DNA from: Trichopria drosophilae
Lineage: Eukaryota > Arthropoda > Insecta > Hymenoptera > Diapriidae
Reading direction: 5' to 3'
DNA: 64,000 nucleotides
Assembly (NCBI GenBank): GCA_030407085.1
Contig: CM059583.1
Span: forward strand, 208,256,001 to 208,320,000
Shown: positions 13,181-25,928 of the stretch, one piece after another
Layout of the letters: every line of letters starts with the position of its first letter
Position numbering within the stretch: position 1 is the stretch's first letter
The notes under the pieces: generated by a model
Database searches by the model: none
Seen by the model: the letters and a program-made list of their open reading frames with translations, nothing else
Told to the model about the DNA's origin: nothing
Position numbers and translations under genes: made by a program

Positions 13181-16100
13181 ATGTCGCAAGTCGAACCTCT
13201 ACAGGAAATTTCTCGCAGCACCGGAAATTTCTCGTCTGCTTTTTACAAGGTATATTATTATTATTATTAGCAATGCTTAATAAAGCAATAATAAACAAAG
13301 TCACCATGCTATTTCATCACAAAACTTTTATCAAGATCGTTAATAAAAGTTTGACTCCCAGTGGAAAGTCATACTGAATAAAGTTTTCCTTTTCACTTAA
13401 CATGTTTCTAAAAGATGACATAATGTAAATGTTCAATAATTTATTTTTTAGAATGTCTCCAGCACCCAGCAAGGAAATCTAATCATGTCTTCTCTGAGTT
13501 GTCATATGGTTCTTTCAATGGCCGCATATGGCGCTGGTGGAGACACCGCGTCAGAAATGAGATCAGGCCTCTATCTCCCGGCAGAAGATAATATCGCACT
13601 TCAAGGTTTTGAAAATCTGATTGACAATCTTAACGTACGTTTATATACACAAATATACTGCAGATGACTCAACTCTCATTTTTATATATGACGATTTCAT
13701 GATTTCGTAATTAAGGCTTAATCACCTTTGCAGAACCCCTCCCTAAAATTATTAATTCATACTTCAGAAACTTTATGTGTGGCTTTATTTTGGGGAGCCT
13801 ATCACATTTTTCCTATTCGAAAATGTTTGGCATTCCAATGGTGTCTTTTGCGATTCATCTTACTTCGTTTATTAGAGTGATAATTTAATAAGAATTATAA
13901 AATATATTCTGGCTGATGACCATTTCTTTGCAATGAGTTTGCCGGCAAGAATATATTTGTTACAAAGTGACGTTTTCTAACATATGCAGATTGGAAAAAA
14001 GAAAATAACTCTATATGCTTTGGACTGTAATAGATAATATAGAAAGATTTTAGATCATATTAGTATAGATCGTAAATATGGTTTACATTCCTTACTGACT
14101 GTTGCGCAATGGTGTTATATATTTAGGTTTTATCCAAATTTGGATTCAGAAATTGTTTCCATACATGATGAGTTGAAAGCTCACCGCGTAAGGATTTAAT
14201 ATAGTCTTCGTTATTTCCACATGATTCTCATTTGATTTCTTTATATGTTTAAACGCCACCTATACTTTGATATAGGGATGCTGAAAAATACGCGATGCAT
14301 AATGCCGTTGGTGATCCCAAGACTGATATTTGTCATACCTTAAATTCGTCGCTACCTCGGCTCTCTTTCATCAAATCCAGTTATAAATACATTTTAGTCC
14401 CAGTATAGTCGAACACTTAAGAAACGTATTACCACAATAATCGAAGATTTGAATAAGACCATAAACCATAAAATTATCCTAGAATTTATAATTAAATCGT
14501 TTCTCATTCTATTTTTCAAATTGCCGATCCAACCAAAATTTTACTTCCTATAGATAAAATGTCCAGTTTTCTTGGAGTAGGATATTCGAATAAATGCAGT
14601 ACCGGAACACACACTACTCTGAAAATGTCCGTGATAAATTTCCATTTTTGAACAGTTATATTACAATGTTCTAAACCCAAAGCTTCTAGTAACACTCATC
14701 TTTATAAAAGCCGCCTATTATTCACTTACAGTGATAGCCATTAGTATTAAAAAATGTTTTATAATTTAATAATATTATTATGTTGCAGAATGTGAAGGAG
14801 GTTCAATTAAAACTCGCCAATAAAATCTTTACCGATACAAAATTTGTTATTAAACCTGAATATAAAAAAATAACGCGTGATTCATTTCGTTCGGAAAGTG
14901 GCACTGTCGACTTTTCGAAGTCTTCAGAAGCTGCTACAATTGTAAATGATTGGTGTAAAGACAAGACAAATAACAAGATAAAAGAACTTCTGCAGGCAGG
15001 TTAGTTTTTTCACGTATACTTCTAGTCTTGTCTTATTCAGAGAGTAACAAAATCCGTCTTGTTAAGAATTTTATTTGCATGGAAAATCTTGATAATTGAA
15101 TCATCGTATGCTGTTGCATTAGCATTAGGTTGTTAACAATAACTTTAAGTAGTTAATACATGATAATAATGATCGACCGTTCGAAATATAAATTAATAAA
15201 CTTTTAGTTTTGGTATCAATTACAACAATACAATAATTCTAGCCAGGGAAAAAAACTGGAGGAAAAGGACCCACGTTGAAAACTTTTTTAACAAAAAGGA
15301 AAAAAACAACGTCAATATAAGATTCGAAAAATCTAATCTACCCGAAGTCTACAATGTCTTTACTTAAAACAAAATTTCAGTTACATTAATTTAAATACCC
15401 TTCTGTCCATATTAACTACTTTCATTTATTCTCGGTAACACAAACACATAAACCATCGTTAAATTCATGTATTCTCCGGCATTTAGTATAAATATAAACA
15501 GTTTGGCAAAACTTTTTCACATTCAATACTGAAGAGGACCTATACCTGGGTCGAAACGTATAATTGCGTTACAATTTTTTTAAACAAAATTTGTTTTCAT
15601 TATAATGATTCACTTTTAAAACACTTTTTCAACAAATTTTTTTTTCCCTAAATTAAATACTTTATTCCCTCCTTAAAATTTAATTCTGATTCTAGTTAAA
15701 AATTTATTGTTAATTTTTTATTAGACCGAAAAATACCAAAACTAAAAGTTTATTAATTTAAGTAGTAATGGTATTTCAACATACATCAGTGACTGTCCTA
15801 AGTTATATGTCTACATCATTTCGTTATATTAACACTTCCTCACAATTTACGACCAATGTCAACGCCACTATGAGGTAAAAGACAACACAAACTTGTTGTT
15901 TCAAAATCGAGATAAGACAAGGCGGTTTTCACGATCTTACAGCTTGATGTTTATAGAATAGATTAACAATCCGCAGAAAGTACAAAATGAAAAGTTTCTT
16001 TGTATATTTTGTTAAAATAAGATAATGGAGTAAAGTATTCGGGAATCTTTAGCTAAATTCTAGAAGAACAATAAACAAATAAATATAAGCATCAATTAGT

Positions 16101-19100
16101 AGATAAGTGCAACAAGTAATCCCACAAATCGTAGTTCATAGTGGTACCCGTTCACTAATACGTACACGTCCAATATTTGGTACCAATTTAGTTGTTGGTG
16201 TATGCTCTAATGAAGCCGAGAGATTGCTTATTATTTTCCTGACAGTGTTTTGCATCTGTGATTGAGTGCAACCAGAAATCCAAGAATGGTAGTCCATTAA
16301 TTGGTACATGGTCCGAAATAGGTACAAGTCCAGTAATAGGCAGGAATTAAGATTTTGGTGCATACTGTAATTAAGCTTAGAGATTGCCCATTATATTCCT
16401 GACAGTGCCATGCATCTGTCAATGAGTGCCAAAAAGAATCCACAAATGACAGTCCATTAATTGGTACTCGGTCAGTAATAGGTGCAGGGCCAGTAATAGC
16501 TACCAATTTGTGTTTGGATGCAACTGTAATAAGAATTGTTAATTTTATTTCTAGCAGTGTAATGCTATGAGGGCAACAATGAATACGCAAATGGTAATCC
16601 ATTAATTGGTACATGGTCAATAATAGGTACTTCTTTATTACATTGCTTCTTATATATTTATTTCTTTATTATTCTGCAAGAATTTAGCTCATGGTTTTCC
16701 CGATGCTCTACTCCATTATCTTATTTTTAACACAAAATATACGATTACAAAATAAATGTCAATTCTTGTTTTATTTACTTCCAAGTCGAACACGAAATGT
16801 ACAAACGAATTTTTCATTTCGTACTTTCTACTTATTTTTCCGCTATGCTACAAAGAACAAGCTGTAAGATCGTAAAAATCGCATTGTTCTATCTAGTTTG
16901 GTTCGTGACTTCTACGAATTTGAGGCAACCCATTTTTGTTTTTCATTTTAACCCATAGTGCGACGCGAAGTAAACGAAGATATGGAACTATGCAAAGTGA
17001 TGAGATATCTTCCGTCATTTTGAAAAAATTGCTCGTATAACTTAGGACAGGGACTTCTACAATAGAGTTTTCCTTAAATGAAGTAGAATTTTGGGCATCG
17101 AACACAAATTGTACGACTGCAGTTAACTTTCAACAGAATATTACGCACACTTGCAACAAAATCTATTGTTTGGCAACTTCGCATAAAAAAAACTATTTTA
17201 CATAGTATGCGTAAAAAGTGTGTTTATTATTATAATTGATGAATGGCAGCAATGTAAACATTCCAGATGACATTGATCCGGATACAAGTATGATTCTCCT
17301 GAATGCTGTTTATTTCAAAGGCAATTGGACAAAAAAGTTCAAAAAAGAAAATACTTCCGCCCGACCATTTCATATTGACGCTAATACTGTGAAAGATGTT
17401 CCCACAATGTTCAGAGTTGGAAAATATAGCTATGACGAACTGCCCGAATTCAAGTGCAAATACGTCGAGTTATCGTATACGGTTAGTATAGTAACATTTA
17501 ATATATTTATAAATTATTTGTGCATCAGGAAGATTGTCTGAATTTATTTGTATTTACAAAGCGATATTTATAAACTTCTATTTCTTTGAAGAAAACAAAA
17601 ATTTTAATGTTTTGCAAAAAGTTATTCTGGAATTCATTTCTGATAATTGTAATGTAATGTTTTAATGTTTTGCAAAAAGTTATTCTGGAATTCATTTCTG
17701 ATAATTGTAGTTTCATTGTAGTTATGCATTGATTTTTCTTGTAAGGAAAGAAAAATACTTTATTTGACATGTGAAATTAATGCTGAAATAATTTCAGGAC
17801 AGAAATATTAAAATGGTCCTGGTAGTTCCCGATGACATCAATGGCCTTGCACAAATCGAGGAAAACATCGATTCATTAAACGACCACACATTTAATGGAG
17901 GAGGCTTTGAACGAGATGTTGAATTATACATCCCAAAATTCAAAATCGAAAGCACTATCGATCTTAATCAAGTTCTTCACAACGTAATTATAAATAAAAT
18001 CATTTTATTAATAGTTATCGATTGGCAGGTTTAAATTTCGAATTTGAGACTTAAACTCCAATTTTATACTCTCACTTTGACGACTAATTTTGTTCTTATC
18101 AACGATATTAACTTCACCTCCTTAAAGCGATCATCCGATACCTCCGACACGGTTTCCCAAATAACTCGGAAACGTTGATCACCCGCAGGTCTAAAAGTTC
18201 ATTTTACGCTCTTGATACGAAAATATCGCATTAGCTACATTTATCAACCCAACAAACAAAAAATATGTGTACGATTTAATGCGAAAAGAGTCTGTTTGTA
18301 TATCTGAGTGTATTCGATATTATACACGATACATAAACGCACATAACCTCAAAGAAACGATTAATTTGGATTATCGAATTATTAAAACTCAAAAGTAGAA
18401 AACAGAGAACATTTCTTAGAAAATTATGAAATACGGAAAACGATGTAATCAATTCTTCGATTAAATTAACAGAATTTAAAGCTATTCTAAGCCGCAACAA
18501 ATCAATTTTTGTAATGCGTTAAATACGGTATCGTATAAGATCGAATGAATTCAATTCTGGTACTACAGATCGTATAAAATATATAAATTCGAATAAGAAT
18601 CTCGAATAATCAATACGCCACTAGGAAGAAATAGAATGCAAAATATCGATTCCGTATACTTTTTCGTTTATTGGGAAGATTAGCAAAGATCCACATACAA
18701 ATACAGTGGCACCTTCGTAATTGACTGTCGTCCGTTTCGACGACCCTCAGAATTGACTGAAAGTGGCGAAAACGACGGAAGGGGAGGTGATTCCTACTTT
18801 ACGTAATCTTAACCTCGATTTTTCAACATTTTGATTATTGATTATCATTTTTTGATTAATAGGTTAGTGAAAAGTGATTGCAACGATTATTTCTTTTCTA
18901 ATTCTTGTGTTTTTATAGATAATACATTAAACTGTTTGAGAGAATAGTGGGGTTAAGCGTTTCGCCCATGGCAGCCAATTCGGAAGTTTTCGGACGAGAC
19001 AAATTGGCAAGTTGGTCAATTTTGAGGGGGTCAATTTCGCAGGTCGTCCTGTATATCATATCATAGTTCGAAAACATGTTAAATGTTGGTAAAGTTACGA

Positions 19101-22100
19101 CTGTGAGACAGGTTATTTAGTTAGAAAACATTCACAAGACACTTGAAATTTCTCTTGTAAAGAGTAAAATGAGGCACTACATCGCAACGTGGAAGCATGT
19201 AGTAATAATAATGAAAAGATGTTACATGGATCGGTTTTTAACAAATTAAATTAAATAATACGTCGTACGTCCCACCAATAAAAAATCTATATTTTCAATG
19301 AGGGAATTCTGCTTCGTTCGCCTGATGATAAAAATAACCTTTTCAATTAAAAAACGGTAAATTTTTCATTGTGATTGAAATATCTTCCTCCTCGGGAATG
19401 CACGCGAGTCGACCGAGAGGGGGGAAATATAGATTTTTCATTGGTGGGCCTTATAAGCTGTATTATTTAATTTAATTTGTTAAAAACTGACCCACGTTAC
19501 ATCTTTTCCTTATTATTATTATTATTATAGCCCATGCGGCGATGTAGTGCCTCGTTTTAGTCTTTACAGGAGAAATTTCAAGTATCTTGTGAATGCTTTT
19601 AACTCTCACACTATAGTTTATTTAAAAATTGAATTTTAGAACAAAAAATCGGTTTTATAAAGTTGATTATATACTAAAACTCTACATATGGAATTAAAAT
19701 AGGACATAACGTTGATCATACCAATATTAGAATTTAAGTTAATGAACCCATTGCAAAATTATTTTATTAAACATAATAAAACTGCGATTAATATTAGAAT
19801 AGAAAAATCTTAGTTTCGTTAATAGGGGAGAGAAGTAATTCGGACTTATTAAGTCATTTCGAGTCTTCTCACGAGATTTTCATTTGCTAAAGCCTATGTG
19901 AAAGGTTACACAGGTCAACAAAATTTATACCCAGAAAACGAACTATACTTTTCCGAAGTGTATCACGACAATATTTTCAGAGATCCTAACCTAAACGTGT
20001 AAAAAACAAAAATCATAATCGTGCCTTGACGAAAATTTTGAACTCCCTGAAAAAAAAATCGTACGAAATCACTAAAAAACATATTAAAGTTGATGAATAA
20101 CGCTTTAACCTGGTTCTGGCCAAAGTGTGAACGATCATTTTGTTCCGCCACAAAAACTTACTGAATATGAGCAGAAACAGAGTTTTTTGCACTTTTAGGT
20201 TAGGATATCTCACAGATGAAATCTCCAAATCCTGACGTGATGGAACAATTCTGCGGCCAACTTTGTTTCTGGGTATGGAGATTGGTTTTATTTTGTTGGC
20301 CTGTGTTATTCAATTGCGCACACGCAGACAAATTTTTAGTTGTATCTACCCTACCCGGGAAGTAATAATTATTGCTCGGGTTCTGATAATTTAAAAATGG
20401 CAAAAAAAAATAGGAAATCACGTAAAAAAATGAAATTTTTATGAACAGATTCACTTTTATTGCACCTTTAAGAGTATTTAATCATAATTTCCAGACGAGT
20501 TAGTTGCTAATGATTAACTGTAATGATTTATAAACGTTCTTAACCCTTTGCGGTACACATTTTTCTGATGAACCATTTTTCATGAAACTGGGTACTCGAG
20601 GATTTTTGGGGTCGTTGATTACAAATCTAAACTCAGATTTTGGAAATTCAAAATGGTGGATCCAATATGGCTGACAAAAATGTAAAATGTTACTTGATCC
20701 AGATGAAACTGGGTACTTAGGGGTTTTGAGGTCGCTGATTAGGAATCTGTCATTCGATTTTGGAAATGCAAAATGGCGGGCCAAATATGGCTGACACAAA
20801 TGTAAAATGTTACTTGACCCAGATGAAACTGGGTGCTCGGGGGCTTTTGGGGTCGTTAATTACGAATCTGAACTGTTTTTGAACATTCAAAATCTGAAAA
20901 ACTAAAATTTTAATATCTGAATTCAGATTCGTAATCAGCGACCCCAAAAATTAAACAATAAAATGAAATAAAAAATAAAAACATGTTGACAATCCGCCAC
21001 GTCCACGTTCGTGTCTCTGGAGTCAACTGAGCGTGGTTCGTAGTACAAAATCCAGTAGTATTTCAATTTGTAAGCGCTTCGTGGATCTGCCAGTTAGAAT
21101 TTTCAATATCTGAGTTCAGATACGTAATCAGCGACCTCGAAAACCCCGAGTACCCAGTTTCGTCTCGATCCATTAAATTTTTATTTTGGTCGGACATATT
21201 GAATCCACCATTGTGAATTTCCAAAATCTGAAATCCGATTTTTCGTCGTTTATTTGTTTAAAAAACATAATATTAAATAAATGTTGACGTAAATACAATG
21301 TTAAACACTTCGTTAACTCAAGCTTAAATTGGATTTTTAAAAAATCGGGAGGAAATGCATTATTTCGTCTTTAAACTTTACTTTTTTCATTCTAACGCTT
21401 CCTGGTTTAGGCGTAATAAAATATAGTAGGATCACTTTGAAAAACAGATATATTCAACATTTACAAATATAAGGTAATTCAATTTTAAATTGCAAATATA
21501 TATTTTATTTGATTTTTATTCACGCTGTCATAGTGTATCTTTTTGTCTTTTTGTTATTTTGAAATTTCGAATCATTTTAGACACTTGACAAACAAAAAAC
21601 ACAAAAGTGGTATTAAAAATAACAAGAGATAATACATTTTAAAAGGAACATTTAAATGTCCGACTTACCGCCTCGAAAAGTGGCCGATTTGCCCGACATT
21701 TTTACTAAAACTGTTTTCTTAAAATGATTCTTGCTGTCGACATTTAACCCAATAACGCCTGAAATGGCATTTTTAAACTTCATTTTCAAGTATTTTGTAT
21801 CAAAATCGAAGTTGAAAACCATTGAAAGGTACGTATCCTATTGTTTTCGAGGTCGCTCTTGAAGATTCCGTGGTCAAAATTGAGTTTCAGCCATCAGGAA
21901 TTCCAATATGGCGCTGAATTTTTTTAAAAATTCCAAAAAATTGGGAATTATTTATTCCTATCAATTTTTTTCGAGCTATTAGAATAAATAAGTATAGTTG
22001 CTTTAAAAGCAACAAAATAAAATTTCTTGACCGCTTGCAATTAAATTAAAAGATATGAAAGTTATTTCTTGGTAAGGACGGTCGATTTACTAGGGAATAA

Positions 22101-25100
22101 AATGTTAAAATTGGACCTTTGGGCTTTAATATAAACCACAATAGATGAGAATGGATATATGTAAATACACGAGATTTTGTACATTCGCCAGCTCCAGAAT
22201 ACTTGATTTAAACGGCTTCTTATATATTAATTTTAGGATTTAATAATAATGGATTCTGTTTCCCTCTAGTGGCGAAAAAGGTAGAAAGTGCTTATTGTAA
22301 ACACACGTTTCGTCCCGGATTTTTTGTGTGGACTCGTCAGAAAGACCACAGAAAATCCTGTCTTTTACGTGATGATTTAATAGATTAAGATGTAATTTTA
22401 AATGTTCCTAACAGAGGAGAGTCCACACAAAAAATCCGGGACGAAACGTGTGTTTACAATAAGCACTTTCTACCTTTTTCGCCACTAGAGGGAAACAGAA
22501 TCCATTATTATTAAATCCTAAAATTAATATATAAGAAGCCGTTTAAATCAAGTATTCTGGAGCTGGCGAATGTACAAAATCTCGTGTATTTACATATATC
22601 CATTCTCATCTATTGTGGTTTATATTAAAGCCCAAAGGTCCAATTTTAACATTTTATTCCCTACTAAATCGACCGTCCTTACCAAGAAATAACTTTCATA
22701 TCTTTTGAGCTATTAGAATATTGGAATTCTATTGGAACCGTGCATAAAACAGTTGAATATTAAGACAAAAATTTTACTTTTATACCTCACATCATTGTAA
22801 CAACCTCAAAATGGCGTCAACAATGAAAATTTCTTTGAAAAATTTCTGAACGTTCATACTCAAAAACTACGTGCTGTTATACAAAAATGCTAAGAATGAA
22901 AAGTTCTTAGAATTAATTGAGAAATATAGTCGAATTTTTTCAGATTTTTGTGATGACATTTTGAGAAATTTTTTTCAAAATTATAATTTATTTATGAAAA
23001 ATTCTGAAAAAAATTTGGTGTATTCACTTTATGACTTCTACGAGTTTTTTGTTTTTTGCCATTTTTTCCAAAAGCTGATAGTTTTTGGGGGGGAAAAGAC
23101 CTAAACTATATATAATATTTGAAATTCATTTCCTCGAAAACTATCAACTTTTCGAAAAAATTGCAAAGAACAAATAACTGTTAGAATTCATCAGAGAATA
23201 CACTAAATTTTTTGCAGAATTTTTTGTAAATAAATTACAATTTTGAAAAAAATGTTGAAAAAAAATTTCTCAAAATGTCATCAAAAAATTTTGAAAAAAT
23301 TCCACTATATCGCTTGAAGAATTTTAAGAACTTTTCATTCTAGGCATTTTTTTAAAAAAGTTGGTAGTTTTTGAGTTAGAGCGTCCAGAAATTTCTCAAA
23401 GAAATTTTCATTGTTGACGCCATTTTGAGGTCGTTAGAATGATGTAGGGTATAAAAGTAAAATTTTTTCTTAAAATTCAACTATTTTATGCACCATTATC
23501 CAAGGTTTGAATAAAATTCCAATATTCTAATAGCTCGAAAAAAATTGATAAGAATAAAAAATTCCCAATTTTTTTGAAATCTTTTTCATATTCGGCGTCA
23601 TATTGGAATTTCTGATGGTTGAAATTCAATTTTAACCTTGGAATCTTGAAGAGCGAAAACAATAGGATATGTACCTTTCAATTGTTTTCAACTTTGATTT
23701 TGATTCGAAATACTTGATTGAAAATGAAGTATGAAAAATGCCATTTCAGGCGTTAATGGGTTAACATTCGACTATAGTTTTCAAATCCACCACACAATTA
23801 ATAACTTGAATTTTTACTAATAATGACGTTGTTAAAGGGAGAAAGTATTATTGTACTTGACAAAAATTTCAAACCCGAAAAATAATTTGTTAAGCAACTT
23901 TTGTTAATGACTCAAAGTTTCTTTTTATCGACAGTTAAAAATTTTTTTTTAATGGGTTTTTTAACGAATGACGGTTTATTTTTTTTTCTGGACAACTTTC
24001 TTTAAGGAATTTATCCAAATTTGTTACCTGATCTCTAAACTTATTCAGAAATTGTAAAAAGTAATATTTTTCTTTTTTTATTAAATAGAGATGTTTGAGT
24101 TAGCTTCAGAACTTGGAAAAAACTGTATGGTAAAATTATAGAGAATCTTTTTCTCGAAAAAATAAGTCGTCACTCGTTAAATTTTTCATTGAATTTTTTT
24201 AAAATTTTTAACTAGGAAAGGAAGAAAATTTGAGTCATTAATAAAAGTTTAAAAAATTTATTTTTGTAGGTTTAAATTTTTTGTAAGAACAATAATGTTT
24301 TCTCTCGTCAACAATATTATTAATAATGAAAATTATTTGTTTGAAAATTGTGTTAAAATAAATAAATATTTTTCCCAAACATACTTTATCCCCGGGACTA
24401 ACTACCTTAAATTTTGAGAATCTTTGATTTTATTCAGAGGGAATAATCCGAAACGTAGAGAAAAAATTAATTTTTAAGGCTGAAGCCCAAAATTTTTCAC
24501 TCCTATTTTTCTATTGACTTTTACCTACATTTTTTTCATAATTTTATGAAAAATATTATATTTTTGGAAATTATATATACACCATATAAACATTTGAAAT
24601 TTGTATACGGCATGTTTCTACTTTCATCACCACAGAAATAAATTAAATGACCTCTTTAATATTGTTATAAAATCAAATTTCTTTCTTTTAAAATTACTAA
24701 AAAAATTAAATATTTAGTAGATATTACTAATTCTTTATTGGTTTTATAATTTTAAAACTAATTTTTTTTTTCAGATGAACATTAAAGAGATGTTTACGAC
24801 ACGAGCTAATTTCAGTGGTATTTCCGATGTTCCCATTAAAGTAGATAAAGTTTTACAAAAAGCCTTCATCGAAGTTAACGAAGAAGGAAGCGAGGCAGCT
24901 GCTGTGACAGGTAAATTTCCTTTGAAAATACATTTATTGTAAATTATGCACAAAAAAATCATATGTACTTTTAGTATTGATATAAAACTGCAAATAAAAA
25001 TAGCAGATTTAAATAGAAAAAATGTAACTCCCGCATTCAAATCGTACGAATGTGTTTGAATTTGTTTGTTAATGTAATTAATATTGTAATTAACAGGTAT

Positions 25101-25242
25101 TCAGATGGTAGCAATGTCCATGCCAATTCAACTTCCGAAGATTGTATTAAAGGTGGACAGGCCATTCTATTACGCTATTGTAGACTTGAGCAGTAGAATT
25201 ATTCTATTCTCGGGACGAATTACTGATCCTGTTTATCAGTGA
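13181..25242 (+). CDS. Serpin, inhibitory type, predicted Met-Ser reactive bond
   Basis: Seven exons join in phase: 13181-13249, 13452-13634, 14789-14999, 17267-17481, 17798-17983, 24775-24910 and 25097-25242, giving 381 aa, a normal serpin core length. Family landmarks appear in order: GNLIMSSLSCHMVLSMAAYG (helix B/shutter), MILLNAVYFKGNW (strand 3A), FTTRANFSGIS, the hinge EVNEEGSEAAAVT, and the C-terminal RPFYYAIVDL. The hinge has small residues at P12-P9, as in inhibitory serpins. Counting from the conserved Gly-326 (P15) puts P1 at Met-340 and P1' at Ser-341, which suggests elastase-like or subtilisin-like targets (inference). There is no signal peptide at the Met chosen, so this form should be cytosolic unless an upstream exon adds one. 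The exon-4 acceptor (CATTCCAG) was chosen because it keeps phase. Intron 5 is 6.8 kb and full of repeats. The gene runs tail to tail with the TAZ/ZZ gene. Confidence 0.9.
15191..15758. mobile_element. Insertion with 26-bp perfect terminal inverted repeats carrying a Penelope-like tail
   Basis: A 26-base inverted repeat beginning AATTAATAAACTTTTAGTTT at 15191-15216 is matched perfectly at 15733-15758. Inside, a short frame at about 15310-15365 reads NVNIRFEKSNLPEVY, nearly the same as a segment downstream of the GIY-YIG-like region at 31540-31830. At 15531-15560 is the hairpin-like CTGAAGAGG...GTCGAAACG motif also seen at 32353-32380. It lies in serpin intron 3. I infer a decayed retroelement tail caught between inverted repeats. 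Confidence 0.55.
16107..16630. repeat. Tandem repeat, three diverged units of about 145-160 bp
   Basis: The phrase AGTCCATTAATTGGTACATG recurs with few changes at about 16291, 16452 and 16595. The rest of each unit also matches between copies (CCTGACAGTG, GTGATTGAGTGC, AGTAATAGG). The array lies in serpin intron 3. Short minus-strand open frames across it simply repeat the same unit and are not genes. Confidence 0.7.
17602..17709. repeat. Two-copy 58-bp tandem duplication in serpin intron 4
   Basis: About 50 bases starting TTTTAATGTTTTGCAAAAAG are repeated without change 58 bases later (starts 17602 and 17660). The identity suggests a recent slippage duplication. Confidence 0.8.
18248..18675. 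mobile_element. CCCARYAAACGAAAA-family element in serpin intron 5
   Basis: The left end reads CCCAACAAACAAAAAATATG and the right end is the complement of CCCAATAAACGAAAAAGTAT. Length is about 428 bases; it is non-coding. It belongs to the same terminal-repeat family as the elements at 29974, 33953, 34251, 41788, 42159 and 44006. Confidence 0.6.
18704..19051. mobile_element. Tc1/mariner-like MITE (TA-flanked)
   Basis: The ends CAGTGGCACCTTCGTAATTG and the complement of CAGGACGACCTGCGAAATTG are imperfect inverted repeats. A TA lies directly outside each end, the target duplication typical of Tc1/mariner-type elements. It is 348 bp with no open frame. Confidence 0.5.
19097..19625. mobile_element. 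Foldback repeat with about 200-bp arms
   Basis: The left arm (about 19097-19300) and right arm (about 19436-19625) are diverged inverted copies. Shared words include GAGGCACTACATCGC, TTTTAACAAATTAAATTAAA, CCCACCAAT and ACTTGAAATTTCTC. A CTA/TAT-type trinucleotide run lies in the right arm. It sits in serpin intron 5 and is non-coding. Confidence 0.65.
20541..21250. repeat. Tandem 120-bp repeat with inverted copies (CAGCGACCCC family)
   Basis: Three direct units start at about 20584, 20704 and 20824, each containing GATGAAACTGGGTAC, GGGGTCG and AAAATGGCGG-like words at a period of about 120 bases. Partial inverted copies follow at about 20920-20950 and 21110-21230 (TCGTAATCAGCGACC). The left edge, TTAACCCTTTGCGG, looks like a piggyBac-type end, but no matching right end was found. 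A related element lies at 32829-33443. Confidence 0.6.
21748..23760. mobile_element. Full-length palindromic piggyBac-like MITE, copy 1 (interrupted)
   Basis: TTAA is followed by CCCAATAACGCCTGAAATGG at the left and preceded by its complement (CCATTTCAGGCGTTAATGGG) at the right. The two halves are inverted copies throughout (GAAAGGTACRTATCCTATTG, AAAATGGCGTCAACAATG and their complements). TTAA target sites and CCC-starting ends are hallmarks of piggyBac transposons. The copy is interrupted at 21973-22720 by another foldback element; without it, its length is about 1.28 kb, like copy 2 at 59561. It lies in serpin intron 5. The open frame at 22871-23104 is a repeat artefact. Confidence 0.75.
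21987..22706. mobile_element. Young foldback element nested in the piggyBac-like palindrome
   Basis: Two 288-base arms, 22048-22335 and 22419-22706, are inverted copies that differ at only one position I could find. They enclose an 83-base loop. The insertion is bounded by a 14-base direct repeat, GAGCTATTAGAATA, at 21973-21986 and 22707-22720. A further 61 bases (21987-22047) lie between the left repeat and the left arm. The near identity of the arms points to recent origin or ongoing conversion. No open frame of note. Confidence 0.8.
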
Positions 25243-25316
25243 ATCATTTTATTTTAATGTAACATACATACAATAATATATTGAGATACCATTGTAAAAA
25301 ACTTATGCTGAAGTAA

Positions 25317-25322
25317 AATAAA
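25317..25322 (+). terminator. Poly(A) signal of the serpin gene
   Basis: AATAAA lies 75 bases after the serpin stop codon. Confidence 0.6.
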
Positions 25323-25356
25323 TGAAGAAGAGTATTGAAGATTAAATTTCTAGCAT

Positions 25357-25362
25357 TTTATT
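25357..25362 (-). terminator. Candidate poly(A) signal of the TAZ/ZZ gene
   Basis: TTTATT on the plus strand reads AATAAA on the minus strand, about 570 bases past the TAZ/ZZ stop. If used, the two convergent transcripts would end within tens of bases of each other or overlap. Other AT-rich signals nearby could serve instead. Confidence 0.35.
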
Positions 25363-25928
25363 ACTCGTACATAACTTAGTAACGTAAATTAAGAATCCAA
25401 AAATTAAATCTGCAACAATTGCTCGTATCTTTTAGAAAATCGGTACAATGAGATTAAATTTTATAAATCTCAATTAACTTCTGGCGTTAGACACCGATAC
25501 GTTACAACTATAGTAATAAAATATTTTTTTCAAACAAATATTTAGAAAATACATTTATATCTTATAAATTAATAAAGCCATTAGATTATTAAGTTCTAGG
25601 TTATTCGTACTGTAGATATATAAACCAATGTTTATCGACCACTTGACAATGAAAGTTAATATAAAATGGGTTCAATAAGAACACAAATAATAGGAATTTC
25701 AAGAAAAATACTAATATGTATATAGATTCTTAAAATTGGTATGAATTAAGCAAATACTATTATAACCGACAAAAATACCAGAAAAAAAATAATTAAGAGT
25801 GCAATATAAGAACTGTAAAAGTATAAATATTTTCATATTAGTTCAAAAGGCAGAAAATAATAGCATAATATCATGTCAGAGACATAAATTATTGATCCGA
25901 AATAATTTAAGGCTGCACATCCGTATCT

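Noticed and set aside
16136..16620. Two overlapping minus-strand frames of 75 and 107 codons
   Set aside because: They follow a ~150-bp tandem repeat inside a serpin intron.
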